A stretch of DNA of 64,000 nucleotides from Psychroflexus salis (lineage in GTDB: Bacteria > Bacteroidota > Bacteroidia > Flavobacteriales > Flavobacteriaceae), in assembly GCF_014640175.1 (NCBI RefSeq), contig NZ_BMGL01000008.1:62001-126000 (forward strand). Reading direction: 5' to 3'. Position 1 is the first letter of the stretch, and each line of letters starts with the position of its first letter. Positions 29,001 through 37,909 of the stretch are shown here, piece by piece. A program made the translations under genes and the position numbers. The notes below the pieces were generated by a model. That model did no database searches. It worked only from the letters and a program-made list of their open reading frames with translations, and was not told the DNA's origin.

Positions 29001-29620
29001 CAGGAGATTATATTCACTTTTTAATTAGATTTCAAAATACAGGAACTGCAAGCGCTATAAATGTTCGTGTTGAACATTTTTTAGATGATAAACTCGATTG
29101 GCAAAGTATACAATTGCAAGGACTAAGTCATGATGGACGCGTTGAAATTACAAATGGAAATAATATTCAATTTATATTTAATGATATCTACTTGCCAGAT
29201 ATCATAAGCGATGAGCCAAATTCTCACGGTTATATTGCTTTTAGAATTAAACCTAAAGAAGATGTAATTATTGGAGACGTTATTTCTGGCGTAGCCGATA
29301 TTTATTTCGATTTTAATCCGCCAATTATTACTAACGTAGCCACAACGGAGTTTGTAGAAACACTTGGTAATTCAAGCTTCACAGCCAACCGAATCACATT
29401 ATTTCCAAATCCAACATTAAATACGCTGAATCTTATTTCAAATGTTGAAATTCAACATATAGAAATCTATAATGCTTTTGGAAAATTAGTACGTAAAGAA
29501 AAATTTAGCTCAGTTCAAAATACAGCTCAAATAGATGTAGACAATCTTGATGCTGGATTATATTTTATAGTAGTTTATGCTAACGAAACTAAACAAGTTA
29601 AAAAGTTCATTAAACAATAA
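26039..29620 (+). CDS. Large secreted FG-GAP/VCBS-repeat protein with T9SS sorting domain
   Basis: This 1193-residue protein has a signal peptide (1-20, ending SISYS). About fourteen FG-GAP/VCBS-type repeats follow (about 35-745), each with a Ca-binding loop such as DIDGDGLEDVIV or DVDGDGDQDIIT. Next come a cell-wall-adhesion-like carbohydrate-type beta-sandwich (about 750-840), a domain with the IGSYDPNDIQI signature seen in many flavobacterial surface proteins (about 975-1115, DUF7619-like), and a T9SS type A sorting domain (about 1120-1193, ITLFPNPTLNTLNL). The repeats should form a beta-propeller. It is probably a surface-exposed adhesin; no enzyme domain is visible. Confidence 0.85.
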   Translation: MKFKIFQLCLFLVMSISYSQIGFQQNVVIDESFGVVNPSSIVAADIDGDGLEDVIVSGINEVAWFKNLNNNGSFSKTNTIYNGFDNPRNLQVADIDDDNDLDIFLYLDTNQGKALVWLENTDGLGNFADTQTLVINDWTSPIGYQIIDVDADGDLDIAFGYSGFIGWLENDNLTFTANVLLGSPNTAANNYQGFTTTDVNGDNLKDFVVDVGYDLRVYDFQNDGSLGFLGTIGTFAQGYFVTSADIDNDGDNDIIRIFENGGNDRKIRLYENLDGLGNFASVQTIVSLENLPSTSNSDTKSLILKDINADDLLDIVLHESRTKKLSTYINQGNNTFSDETVVADNFVNLNSIHVSDINGDQKIDILTTSRDDSQVSWFQNLDDLGNFSSENKITNYAYFINHVDAGDLDGDGDMDIVSSSHADHKLAWYPNVNGLGDFSQPQQLISNEFPAPRNAFIVDMNGDSFNDILFFSYLDDNPDEYKILWLENDGNGNFIQEHIVDNIEEQILQIQYVDIDNDGDFDIVSAEDDSVLKLYKNDGDGTFSASITFSEPGFYYPLSLQVGDVDNDNDMDVLAAYNNNEIVWYENLDGQGDLTSKNVITPQMSYPSSIYLVDINQNSFKDLIFANKFSDEVGYFLNTDGLGNFGEKQIISSSVDNPSTIYALDVDGDGDQDIITNTESNSKLVWFQNDGAANFSSPIEITVMAERINHITSADFNADGKLDLLTSSYDDDQIAWYGNLGTFTNTISGLVRLDANADGCNENDTGVSNLLITKENGENTFATFTDENGAYSFTANQAVFNTSISSALPNYYESTPFLYTHDFTNGSFINADANFCIEANQTINDLYVVIYPDLDDPRPGFDTSYKIIYSNTGTTLQSGEIAFEFDASKIQFLDASESVVNQTINNLTFSFSDLIPFETRIIDLNFNVFPPPTTNIDEILVSTASISPSTGDETEQDNTYELQQTVIGSYDPNDIQILEGEEVHIDNAGDYIHFLIRFQNTGTASAINVRVEHFLDDKLDWQSIQLQGLSHDGRVEITNGNNIQFIFNDIYLPDIISDEPNSHGYIAFRIKPKEDVIIGDVISGVADIYFDFNPPIITNVATTEFVETLGNSSFTANRITLFPNPTLNTLNLISNVEIQHIEIYNAFGKLVRKEKFSSVQNTAQIDVDNLDAGLYFIVVYANETKQVKKFIKQ

Positions 29621-29640
29621 TTAAGTATTGAATAAAAATA

Positions 29641-29675
29641 AAAAAGTCATTTCTTAATTGAAGAAATGACTTTTT
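29641..29675. terminator. Bidirectional terminator between VCBS/T9SS gene and glyA
   Basis: A perfect 15-bp stem, AAAAAGTCATTTCTT (29641-29655) with AAGAAATGACTTTTT (29661-29675), and a 5-base loop. The stem ends give a T-run on either strand. It lies between two convergent genes and can serve both. Confidence 0.9.
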
Positions 29676-29694
29676 GTTTTGTTGAAATTGAAGA

Positions 29695-30981
29695 TTAAAC
29701 TGAAACACTTTCTGCAAATAAGGGTTTTCCTGCCATCATTATTTCAATTTCACTTTTAATTTTTGTTAATTCATCTTGGTTTTCAGTATTTTGAATTACA
29801 CGATCTATAAATTCTACAATTTTAGGCATTTCGTTTTCAATTAATCCACGTGTTGTCACAGCCGGGGTTCCTACACGTATTCCAGAAGTTATAAAAGGCG
29901 ATTGCGTATCGAAAGGAACCATGTTTTTATTAACTGTAATTCCGGCCTTGCCTAAAGCTTCTTCGGCAACTTTACCAGTAACCGATTTATTTCTTAAGTC
30001 GATAAGCATCATGTGGTTGTCAGTGCCGCCAGAAATTAAATCATAATCTAGTTTTACAAAAGCATCTGCCATAGCCGAAGCATTTTTTTGAACTTGTACC
30101 ATATAATGTTTAAAATCATCTTTCAGTGCTTCACCAAAAGCTACCGCTTTAGCCGCAATTATATGTTCTAATGGGCCACCTTGGTTACCAGGGAAAACAC
30201 CACTATCCATTAATGAAGACATTTTTTTAAGTTTACCACTTTTTAATTTCAGTCCGAATGGGTTTTCAAAATCTTGACCCATCATTATAATACCACCGCG
30301 TGGCCCGCGTAAAGTTTTATGTGTGGTTGAAGTTACCACGTGGCAGTGTGGTATGGGACTTTGCAATAAACCTTTAGCAACTAAACCAGCTGGGTGAGCA
30401 ACATCTGCGTGTAAAATTGCACCTACCTTATCTGCTATTTCTCTAAATTTTTTATAATCAATTTCTCTAGAATAAGCAGAAGCACCCGCAATAATTACTT
30501 TTGGTTTGTGTTTTAGGGCTTGGCTTTCAACTTGGTTGTAGTCTATTAAGCCAGTTTCTTTTTCAACACCATAAAAAACAGGTTCATATAATTTTCCAGA
30601 GAAGTTTACTGGAGATCCATGGGTTAAATGACCCCCATGAGCCAAATCGAAACCCAAAATTTTATCGCCAGGCTCTAAAATCATAGAGAAAACAGCTGTA
30701 TTGGCTTGCGATCCAGAATGGGGTTGTACATTAGCGTACTCAGCATTAAATAATTTTTTGAGTCGTTCTCTAGCAATATCTTCTACTTGGTCTACAATTT
30801 CGCAACCACCGTAGTAGCGTTTGCCAGGGTATCCTTCTGCATATTTGTTAGTTAACACAGAACCAGCTGCAGCTAGTACTTCTGGACTGGCAAAGTTTTC
30901 GCTTGCAATAAGCTCTAAACCTTTTATCTGCCTGTTTTCTTCAGCTTTTATTAAGTCGAAAATCTGTTTATCTTTAGCCAT
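29695..30981 (-). CDS. glyA: Serine hydroxymethyltransferase
   Basis: This PLP enzyme interconverts serine and glycine and feeds one-carbon units into folate. The 428-residue protein has [17 protein letters not shown] near the N-terminus, [13 protein letters not shown], and the PLP-lysine motif [15 protein letters not shown]. Length and motifs are standard. An exact TAnnTTTG element lies upstream, paired head-to-head with that of the fumarylacetoacetase gene. Confidence 0.97.
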   Translation of the reverse strand: MAKDKQIFDLIKAEENRQIKGLELIASENFASPEVLAAAGSVLTNKYAEGYPGKRYYGGCEIVDQVEDIARERLKKLFNAEYANVQPHSGSQANTAVFSMILEPGDKILGFDLAHGGHLTHGSPVNFSGKLYEPVFYGVEKETGLIDYNQVESQALKHKPKVIIAGASAYSREIDYKKFREIADKVGAILHADVAHPAGLVAKGLLQSPIPHCHVVTSTTHKTLRGPRGGIIMMGQDFENPFGLKLKSGKLKKMSSLMDSGVFPGNQGGPLEHIIAAKAVAFGEALKDDFKHYMVQVQKNASAMADAFVKLDYDLISGGTDNHMMLIDLRNKSVTGKVAEEALGKAGITVNKNMVPFDTQSPFITSGIRVGTPAVTTRGLIENEMPKIVEFIDRVIQNTENQDELTKIKSEIEIMMAGKPLFAESVSV

Positions 30982-31005
30982 AAAATAAATTCGTTAAATA
31001 TAGTT

Positions 31006-31013
31006 CAAAAGTA
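31006..31013 (-). promoter_or_regulatory. Promoter -7 element for glyA
   Basis: The minus strand reads TACTTTTG, an exact TAnnTTTG match, 24 bp before the glyA ATG. Confidence 0.5.
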
Positions 31014-31045
31014 AGAATTCTATTCGGTTATTTCAGCTAAAACTA

Positions 31046-31053
31046 TATATTTG
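31046..31053 (+). promoter_or_regulatory. Promoter -7 element for fumarylacetoacetase
   Basis: TATATTTG is an exact TAnnTTTG match, 42 bp before the ATG at 31096 and 32 bp from the divergent glyA element. Confidence 0.5.
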
Positions 31054-31095
31054 AAATGTAGTTTTAACTAATATTAATCAACCAAATAAAAATAT

Positions 31096-32379
31096 ATGTC
31101 TTTAGCCGCCAACGATCCATCACGAAAAACCTGGTTAGCTATCCCAGAAAATACAGATTTTCCTATTCAAAATATTCCATTTGGAGTTTTTTTAACCAGA
31201 GATGATATTATTACCATCGGAACCCGAATTGGAGATATAGCCATAGATTTAGGAGCTTTACATCAATTAGGATACTTTAAAAACATTCCATTAACCGACG
31301 ATATTTTTTTGCAAGACAGCTTAAACGATTTTATTGCTGACGGAAGAAAAACATGGAGAGCAGTCCGAAATCGAATAGCAGATCTTTTTGATATAAATAA
31401 TCATGAGCTTAAACAAAACGATGATCATTGCAAGCGCGTTTTATTTACTATGGATGAAATTGAAATGCAAATGCCAGTTCAGGTTGGCGATTACACAGAT
31501 TTTTATTCCAGTAAAGAACATGCAACCAATGTAGGAACCATGTTTAGAGATCCAGATAACGCTTTGTTACCCAATTGGCTTCATATACCTGTAGGTTATC
31601 ATGGTCGGAGTTCTTCAATTATTCCTAGTGGAATTCCAGTACATAGACCGCAAGGTCAAAAGTTACCTAAAGGAGCAGAAGAACCGATTTTTGGTCCATC
31701 TCGCTTGGTTGATTTTGAGTTAGAAATGGCTTTTATTACCACAGCCGCTAACGATTTAGGGCAGCCTATTCCTATAGATGAAGCTGAAAATCAAATTTTT
31801 GGTATGGTTATATTTAACGATTGGAGTGCAAGAGATATTCAAAAATGGGAATATGTTCCGCTTGGCCCATTTTTAGCCAAGAGTTTTGCTTCATCTATTT
31901 CCCCATGGATTGTAACTTTAGATGCCTTAGAACCTTTTAGAGTTGAAGGGCCAAAGCCTGAAAAAGAACTGTTGCCTTATTTACAATCTTCTGGTAAAAA
32001 GAGTTTCGACATTAATTTGCAAGTTTCAATTACTCCAAAAAAAGGAAAGGAAAGTGTTGTTACTAACTCTAATTTTAAATACATGTATTGGAATATGAGT
32101 CAGCAATTGGCTCACCATACAGTTAATGGTTGTCCAGTAAATAGTGGAGATATGATGGCAAGTGGAACCATTTCGGGACCAACTCCAGATTCTTTTGGAT
32201 CTATGCTCGAACTTTCTTGGAAGGGGACAAAACCTTTAAAGTTAAAAGGTGGCGAAGAACGTAAGTTTATTGAAGATTACGATACCGTTACGATGCGAGG
32301 CTATTGTCAAAATCACGAAGTAAGAATTGGTTTTGGTGAAGTAAAAACTCAACTACTTCCTGTTTTTAAATCTAAATAA
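31096..32379 (+). CDS. fahA: Fumarylacetoacetase
   Basis: The last enzyme of tyrosine degradation, splitting fumarylacetoacetate into fumarate and acetoacetate. The 427-residue protein has the N-terminal SH3-like domain (NIPFGVFLTRDD) and the catalytic FAH domain. That domain shows YTDFYSSKEHATNVGTMFR with the metal Asp and catalytic His, and PVGYHGRSSSIIPSG, DFELEMAFI and NDWSARDIQKWEYVPLGPF. Other tyrosine-degradation genes are not in the window. A strong terminator follows directly. Confidence 0.95.
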   Translation: MSLAANDPSRKTWLAIPENTDFPIQNIPFGVFLTRDDIITIGTRIGDIAIDLGALHQLGYFKNIPLTDDIFLQDSLNDFIADGRKTWRAVRNRIADLFDINNHELKQNDDHCKRVLFTMDEIEMQMPVQVGDYTDFYSSKEHATNVGTMFRDPDNALLPNWLHIPVGYHGRSSSIIPSGIPVHRPQGQKLPKGAEEPIFGPSRLVDFELEMAFITTAANDLGQPIPIDEAENQIFGMVIFNDWSARDIQKWEYVPLGPFLAKSFASSISPWIVTLDALEPFRVEGPKPEKELLPYLQSSGKKSFDINLQVSITPKKGKESVVTNSNFKYMYWNMSQQLAHHTVNGCPVNSGDMMASGTISGPTPDSFGSMLELSWKGTKPLKLKGGEERKFIEDYDTVTMRGYCQNHEVRIGFGEVKTQLLPVFKSK

Positions 32380-32400
32380 GTTAAACTAATTTAATTAATC

Positions 32401-32435
32401 AGGTTGTTTGTTTACACAAACAACCTTCTTTTTTT
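32401..32435 (+). terminator. Terminator after fumarylacetoacetase, abutting the next start codon
   Basis: AGGTTGTTTGT (32401-32411) pairs with ACAAACAACCT (32416-32426) around a TTAC loop, followed by a T-run that ends right at the ATG of the next gene (32436). It has all parts of an intrinsic terminator. Confidence 0.88.
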
Positions 32436-33362
32436 ATGAAGCAAAAACTAATACGTGCATATCATTATATTCGTGATTATAAATACGTGAGGGTTTTAGT
32501 CGAAAGTATTAAAGATTTTACAAAAAACGATTCGATTAATTTTGCAGCTTCAACAGCATTTTATACTATTTTTAGCTTACCAGCTTTCATTATTCTTCTT
32601 TTAAAAGTCGGTTCAACCTTTTACAAAAAGAAAGATATTAAAGAAGAATTATTTTATCAGATAAGTAACTTGGCCGGTAGCGAAGCAGTTACCACAGTTG
32701 AAACTACACTAAATAATATTGTATTGGATGATTCTAGTGTAATATCATCGTCCATTGCATTTGGAGTTTTAGCCTTTAGTGCTACAACTGTTTTTGTAAG
32801 CCTACAAAATGGAATAAATCATATTTGGCACATAAAAGCTGTGCCAAAACGCGGGTATATAAAATATTTAATTAATCGATTACTCAGCTTTTCTTTAGTT
32901 TTATCGCTAGGATTCATATTAATTGTTTCCTTATTGTTAGATGCTATAGTCTCGATTATATTCACAAAATTAGAGTTTTTGTTAGAAGCATATACTATTA
33001 AGTTGTCATCAATCGTTCAAATTGTTTTATCTCAAGCTATTTTAATTCTCATTTTCACTTTGATGTATAAAATTCTACCAGATGCTAAAGTCCGATGGAA
33101 AGATACTTGGCTTGGAGCATTGGTAACAGCTTTACTCTTTATACTAGGGAAATTTGGAATTGGGTTTTATTTAGGTAATACAGACTTAGGAAATACCTAT
33201 GGAGCTGCGGGCTCGCTCGTAATTTTGCTTGTTTGGGTATACTATTCCGTTATAATCTTTCTATTGGGCGCACAAATAACTTTTTATATCGCTAAGATTT
33301 ATGGAGTTGATGTAAAACCTACTTCTTCAGCTGTGCGTTTTGAAATAAAAGAAATAGAATAA
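32436..33362 (+). CDS. YihY/BrkB-family inner-membrane protein
   Basis: This 308-residue protein has six hydrophobic helices. It shows family features: an amphipathic N-terminus (YKYVRVLVESIKDFTKNDSINFAASTAFYTIFSLPAFIILLL) and a C-terminal AAGSLVILLVWVYYSVIIFLLGAQIT. Once annotated as RNase BN, the family is now treated as membrane proteins of unclear transport role. Its ATG is directly attached to the T-run of the upstream terminator, which leaves no separate leader; expression may rely on read-through or on a promoter inside the preceding gene. Confidence 0.88.
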   Translation: MKQKLIRAYHYIRDYKYVRVLVESIKDFTKNDSINFAASTAFYTIFSLPAFIILLLKVGSTFYKKKDIKEELFYQISNLAGSEAVTTVETTLNNIVLDDSSVISSSIAFGVLAFSATTVFVSLQNGINHIWHIKAVPKRGYIKYLINRLLSFSLVLSLGFILIVSLLLDAIVSIIFTKLEFLLEAYTIKLSSIVQIVLSQAILILIFTLMYKILPDAKVRWKDTWLGALVTALLFILGKFGIGFYLGNTDLGNTYGAAGSLVILLVWVYYSVIIFLLGAQITFYIAKIYGVDVKPTSSAVRFEIKEIE

Positions 33363-33435
33363 AGAACGAAAACCCTAAATTAAAACATCTGTTATTAATT
33401 AAAGCTTTAATCAATTAAGTTGAAGCTAAAATAGT

Positions 33436-33443
33436 TATATTTG
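33436..33443 (+). promoter_or_regulatory. Promoter -7 element for guaB
   Basis: TATATTTG is an exact TAnnTTTG match, 22 bp before the guaB ATG; the -33 region is weak. Confidence 0.5.
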
Positions 33444-33465
33444 CACGCAATTATAATTAATTGCT

Positions 33466-34935
33466 ATGTCAGATTCTTCAAAAATCAGAAAAAAAGGTTT
33501 AACTTACGACGACGTTCTACTCGTTCCAGCTTTTTCTGATGTACTTCCAAGAAATGTTAGTATTCAAAGTAAATTTTCAAGAAATATTTCATTAAACGTA
33601 CCTGTGGTTTCTGCTGCTATGGATACGGTAACAGAATCAAGAATGGCAATAGCTATTGCACGAGAAGGCGGCATTGGTGTTTTGCATAAAAACATGAGCA
33701 TTGCTGAACAAGCACTTAAAGTTAGAAAAGTAAAACGCGCGGAAAGCGGTATGATTATCGATCCAGTAACTTTACCAAAAAATGCTAAAGTGGGCGATGC
33801 TAAAAAAAGTATGCGAGAACACAGTATTGGAGGTATTCCAATTGTAGATGAAAACAAAAAATTAGTAGGTATAGTTACTAATCGTGACCTTCGTTTTGAA
33901 AAAGACAATGAAAGACCTATTACTGATGTAATGACAAGCGAAAATTTAGTAACAGTTGCAGAAGGAACATCGCTAGACCAAGCGGAAGATATTTTACAAG
34001 CTCATAAAATTGAAAAACTACCGGTGGTAACAAAAAATCAGGTTCTAGTAGGTTTAATTACCTTCCGAGATATTACCAAATTTACACAGAAGCCTTTTGC
34101 TAATAAAGATAAATATGGTAGACTTCGTGTTGCAGCTGCTTTAGGTGTAACGCCCGATGTAAAAGATAGGGCAGAAGCTTTAGTAAATGCAGGTGTAGAT
34201 GCTGTTGTAATTGATACTGCTCATGGGCATACCAAAGGAGTAGTCGATGCCTTAAAAGCAGTAAAAGATAGTTTTCCTGACTTAGATGTAGTTGTAGGAA
34301 ATATTGCTACTGCAGAAGCAGCAAAATATTTAGTTGATGCTGGAGCTGATGCTGTAAAAGTAGGAATTGGTCCAGGCTCAATTTGTACTACTAGAGTTGT
34401 TGCTGGGGTTGGTTTTCCGCAATTATCGGCTATAATGGAAGTTGCTGAAGCGATAAAAGAATCTGGAGTTCCTGTAATTGCAGATGGCGGTATCCGATAT
34501 ACTGGCGATATCCCTAAAGCTATTGCCGCAGGTGCAGATTGTGTAATGCTAGGTTCACTTTTAGCCGGTACTAAAGAATCGCCTGGTGAAACTATTATTT
34601 ATGAAGGCAGAAAATTTAAATCTTATCGTGGAATGGGTTCTGTTGAAGCTATGAATAAGGGTTCTAAAGATCGATATTTTCAAGATGTGGAAGACGATAT
34701 TAAAAAACTTGTGCCCGAAGGAATAGTTGGTCGTGTTCCATACAAAGGAGAATTGGTAGAGAGCATGGTTCAGTTTATTGGCGGTTTACGTGCAGGAATG
34801 GGCTATTGTGGTGCAAAAGATATTGCAATGATGCAGAAAAACACACAGTTTGTAGAAATCACATCTTCTGGTATTTTAGAGTCGCATCCACATAATGTGT
34901 CCATTACCAAAGAAGCGCCTAACTATAGTCGTTAG
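33466..34935 (+). CDS. guaB: Inosine-5'-monophosphate dehydrogenase
   Basis: GuaB oxidises IMP to XMP, the committed step to GMP. The 489 residues include the TIM barrel interrupted by two CBS domains (about 95-205, [24 protein letters not shown]). The catalytic loop [17 protein letters not shown] carries the nucleophile Cys, and the flap has KGSKDRYFQ. The family start [17 protein letters not shown] is present. The stop lies 3 bp from the convergent cmk stop. Confidence 0.97.
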   Translation: MSDSSKIRKKGLTYDDVLLVPAFSDVLPRNVSIQSKFSRNISLNVPVVSAAMDTVTESRMAIAIAREGGIGVLHKNMSIAEQALKVRKVKRAESGMIIDPVTLPKNAKVGDAKKSMREHSIGGIPIVDENKKLVGIVTNRDLRFEKDNERPITDVMTSENLVTVAEGTSLDQAEDILQAHKIEKLPVVTKNQVLVGLITFRDITKFTQKPFANKDKYGRLRVAAALGVTPDVKDRAEALVNAGVDAVVIDTAHGHTKGVVDALKAVKDSFPDLDVVVGNIATAEAAKYLVDAGADAVKVGIGPGSICTTRVVAGVGFPQLSAIMEVAEAIKESGVPVIADGGIRYTGDIPKAIAAGADCVMLGSLLAGTKESPGETIIYEGRKFKSYRGMGSVEAMNKGSKDRYFQDVEDDIKKLVPEGIVGRVPYKGELVESMVQFIGGLRAGMGYCGAKDIAMMQKNTQFVEITSSGILESHPHNVSITKEAPNYSR

Positions 34936-34938
34936 ATT

Positions 34939-35628
34939 TTAGTCTATTTTTTCTTGAACTAGTTGAACTATTTTTTTCAATTGTTCATCTTCAGATAAGT
35001 TAGAATTATCAATTTTAATTGCATCATCGGCCATTTTTAGTGGCGAATGTCTTCGATTGGAATCTATTTCATCGCGTTCTTTTACGTTAGCAAGTACTTC
35101 ATCAAAACTTACTTCTGGCTGATTTATTTTAATTTCATTAAAACGGCGTTTAGCTCGAATATGGGCAGAAGCAGTCATAAACAATTTCAGTTCTGCGTCT
35201 GGAAACACGACTGTTCCAATATCACGACCATCCATCACAATGCCTTTTTTTTTTCCCATTTGTTGTTGTATTTCAACTAGCTTCTTGCGTACTTCTTCTA
35301 GTTTAGCAACTTGGCTCACTTTATTTGAAACTTCCATACTTCTAATAAAGGCTTCAACATTTTCGCCATTTAAGTAGACTTCTCCTAAGCGAGATGAGTT
35401 TTCTTGCTTAAACTCTATATGAATTTCATCAAGTTTAGAGCCTAAACAACTTTCATTTAAATTGTTCTCATTAAAACATTTATTCTTCATAGCAAAAAAA
35501 GTAACCGCCCGATACATAGCGCCAGTATCTACATAAATGTAATTGAATTTTTTTGCTAATTGTTTGGCAACTGTGCTTTTTCCGGTTGAAGAATGGCCGT
35601 CGATAGCGATGCAAATTTTTTTACTCAT
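34939..35628 (-). CDS. cmk: Cytidylate kinase
   Basis: Cmk phosphorylates CMP and dCMP. The 229-residue protein has P-loop IDGHSSTGKSTVAKQL, VDTGAMYRAVT, the MDGRDIGTVVFPDAELKLFMTA motif and RDEIDSNRRHSPLK. It starts 5 bp after the upstream 7TM-HD gene stop on the same strand, so the two form a likely operon. Confidence 0.96.
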   Translation of the reverse strand: MSKKICIAIDGHSSTGKSTVAKQLAKKFNYIYVDTGAMYRAVTFFAMKNKCFNENNLNESCLGSKLDEIHIEFKQENSSRLGEVYLNGENVEAFIRSMEVSNKVSQVAKLEEVRKKLVEIQQQMGKKKGIVMDGRDIGTVVFPDAELKLFMTASAHIRAKRRFNEIKINQPEVSFDEVLANVKERDEIDSNRRHSPLKMADDAIKIDNSNLSEDEQLKKIVQLVQEKID

Positions 35629-35633
35629 AAGTC

Positions 35634-37685
35634 TTATTCTGGATATTCAATTCGTAAGTGGTATATATTTTTTAACTTAGATTTCAGTACTTTTTTAATT
35701 GATTCAATTTCTTTAAAAGTGATATCAGCATTTAAAAATTGTTTTTCTTCAATTTGTTTATCAATTATTTTTTCAACAAACTGGTCAATAATCTTTGCAG
35801 TCGGTTCTTTTAAACTCTTACTTGCCGCTTCAACCGCATCACACATCATTAAAATGGCTGTTTCTTTACTAAATGGTAAAGGGCCAGGATATTGAAAATC
35901 TGTTTTATTAACATGGCCTTCATTTTCTTCTTGAGCTTTTTTATAGAAAAAATATACAGTAGTTGTACCATGATGCGTTCTAATAAAATCGATTATTCGA
36001 TCGGGCAAGTTTTGTTTTTTTGCAATTTCAATACCATGCAATCGGTGCTTTATAATAATCTCTGCACTTTCTTTAGGCGAATTTTCATCATGTGGATTAA
36101 CATTGGTGTTTTGATTTTCAGTAAAATAATATGGATTTTTCATTTTACCAATGTCATGGTACAATGCTCCAACTCTAACTAGTAAGCTATTTGCTTTTAT
36201 TTCGTTAGCAGATGCTTCTGCTAAATTAGCGACATTTAATGAGTGGTGAAATGTGCCTGGAGCTACTTCAGACAATTTTTTTAATAACTTAGAATTGGTG
36301 TCTGATAATTCTAATAAGGATAAGTCTGAAATTAGCCCAAAAGCTTTTTCGTAACCATAAATTAAAGGCTGAATAAATAGTAAGCCAATTCCATTAATTC
36401 CAAAATAAATTAGATTTTCGTAAGAAATCTGCTGCAGAGATGTTTCTTGAATTAAGTTGAAAGCCAAATAAGTAAATAAGTAAGTAAGCGTTATTCTTCC
36501 AACAGCAATAAATAAGTTAGCTCGCTTATATAACTCAGATATAATTAAAATACTTACAATTCCAGCTATAATATGCAAAAACATAAATTCGTAGCTATTG
36601 GGAACGATTAGGCCTAAAATTAAAAGTGTAATTACGTGAGTGAATAACCCCAATCTGGCATCGAAAAAAACTTTTAGGGTTAGTGGTAAAATACATATTG
36701 GTACAATGTAAATATAGTCTGAAGAAATCTCTAGTGTTAAAATACTCAAGCCAACCACTAGTAAAATATTAAAGAATATAAAGGTAAGCTTGTTGTTGTT
36801 TTCGTATATATGTGGGCGGTATAGTTTTATGAATAAAAACAAAATAAATAAGGCCAGCGCAACCAGTAAACTATAACCTAAGCTTACATAAATATATTGG
36901 TCTTTACTTATATTTTTTCTTTTAAACTCTTCAGCTAAAGAGCTTAATTTTTTATGAATTCGGGCATCTACTAATTCTCCGCTGCTAATTATTTTTTCAC
37001 CTTCTTTTACCAAACCTTCAGTATAGGAAATTTGACTGAGTTTTTTATTTAATTCCTGTTCTGTAAAAGCTTTATCGTAACTGGTATTAGCTTGTATTTT
37101 GTCAATATGTTCAAAAAGTAAATCTTCATATTGTTGAAGGTTTTTATCCTGTAACTCTTTTATAAATAGGTTTCTAAGATTTTTTCGAATATAAAAATCT
37201 CCATATAAGCCTTCGCTAATTAAATTTCCTTTTTTAAGAAATACAAGTTGGGTTTCTTCATAATTTATTTTGTTTTCGACCACTCCAATTTGATAGGCAT
37301 CTTCAAAAAATGTGGAGGTTGTTTTGTAAAGAGCTTCAATGGTATTTCTTGGTAAACTGTCGGGCAAATTTGAAAAGGATTTATCAAGTTGTTCTTGAAA
37401 GTTATTCCAAATTAGAAAGTCTACTTTAAAATAGGGTATATGTTCTTCTTTAATATTCTTTTTTTCCTTTTCAATTTGTTCGTCAGATTTATATAAAGCG
37501 AAATTGAATGGGGCGTAATAATCTTCGTACTGCCAAACTTGATTTTTTGTGAAGTTGTATTTAAATTGAACTCCTTTTGGAAAAAAATATACAATAGAAA
37601 ATGTACAAATAGCAAATAAAAAGAGTTTATACAAGAAACCCTGATATTTGTAAAATTGATTAGCTAAGTCTTTTATATTTTTCAT
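35634..37685 (-). CDS. 7TM-HD family phosphohydrolase (PgpH-like)
   Basis: In Listeria, PgpH hydrolyses the second messenger c-di-AMP. This 683-residue protein has an N-terminal membrane helix, an extracytoplasmic domain (about 45-260, with EEHIPYFKV), seven membrane helices (about 265-455) and a cytoplasmic HD domain (about 465-650). The metal-binding motifs are FHHSLNVANLAEAS, ALYHDIGKM and RTHHGTTTVYFF. The ATG at 37685 is chosen over a TTG 9 bp upstream because a -7 element covers that TTG. Whether this strain makes c-di-AMP cannot be seen here. Confidence 0.9.
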   Translation of the reverse strand: MKNIKDLANQFYKYQGFLYKLFLFAICTFSIVYFFPKGVQFKYNFTKNQVWQYEDYYAPFNFALYKSDEQIEKEKKNIKEEHIPYFKVDFLIWNNFQEQLDKSFSNLPDSLPRNTIEALYKTTSTFFEDAYQIGVVENKINYEETQLVFLKKGNLISEGLYGDFYIRKNLRNLFIKELQDKNLQQYEDLLFEHIDKIQANTSYDKAFTEQELNKKLSQISYTEGLVKEGEKIISSGELVDARIHKKLSSLAEEFKRKNISKDQYIYVSLGYSLLVALALFILFLFIKLYRPHIYENNNKLTFIFFNILLVVGLSILTLEISSDYIYIVPICILPLTLKVFFDARLGLFTHVITLLILGLIVPNSYEFMFLHIIAGIVSILIISELYKRANLFIAVGRITLTYLFTYLAFNLIQETSLQQISYENLIYFGINGIGLLFIQPLIYGYEKAFGLISDLSLLELSDTNSKLLKKLSEVAPGTFHHSLNVANLAEASANEIKANSLLVRVGALYHDIGKMKNPYYFTENQNTNVNPHDENSPKESAEIIIKHRLHGIEIAKKQNLPDRIIDFIRTHHGTTTVYFFYKKAQEENEGHVNKTDFQYPGPLPFSKETAILMMCDAVEAASKSLKEPTAKIIDQFVEKIIDKQIEEKQFLNADITFKEIESIKKVLKSKLKNIYHLRIEYPE

Positions 37686-37691
37686 TAAAGC

Positions 37692-37699
37692 CAAAGTTA
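37692..37699 (-). promoter_or_regulatory. Promoter -7 element for the 7TM-HD gene
   Basis: The minus strand reads TAACTTTG, an exact TAnnTTTG match, only 6 bp before the ATG at 37685. This would give an almost leaderless transcript and decides between the two candidate starts. Confidence 0.4.
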
Positions 37700-37909
37700 G
37701 AAAAATAAATAAGTTAATGCATTTAATTTTTATACAACTACCAATAGTTTATAAAAAAATCTATTTCATATTTATGAAATTTTCAAAAACAGACTATTAA
37801 AATATTCATTTATAAATATATTACTAATAAAATTAGCGTTTGTTTGTTAATTTCGTTTTATTCAACAATTTTATTTCAGTAAATTAGCAGCAAATTAAAT
37901 TATTAAATT

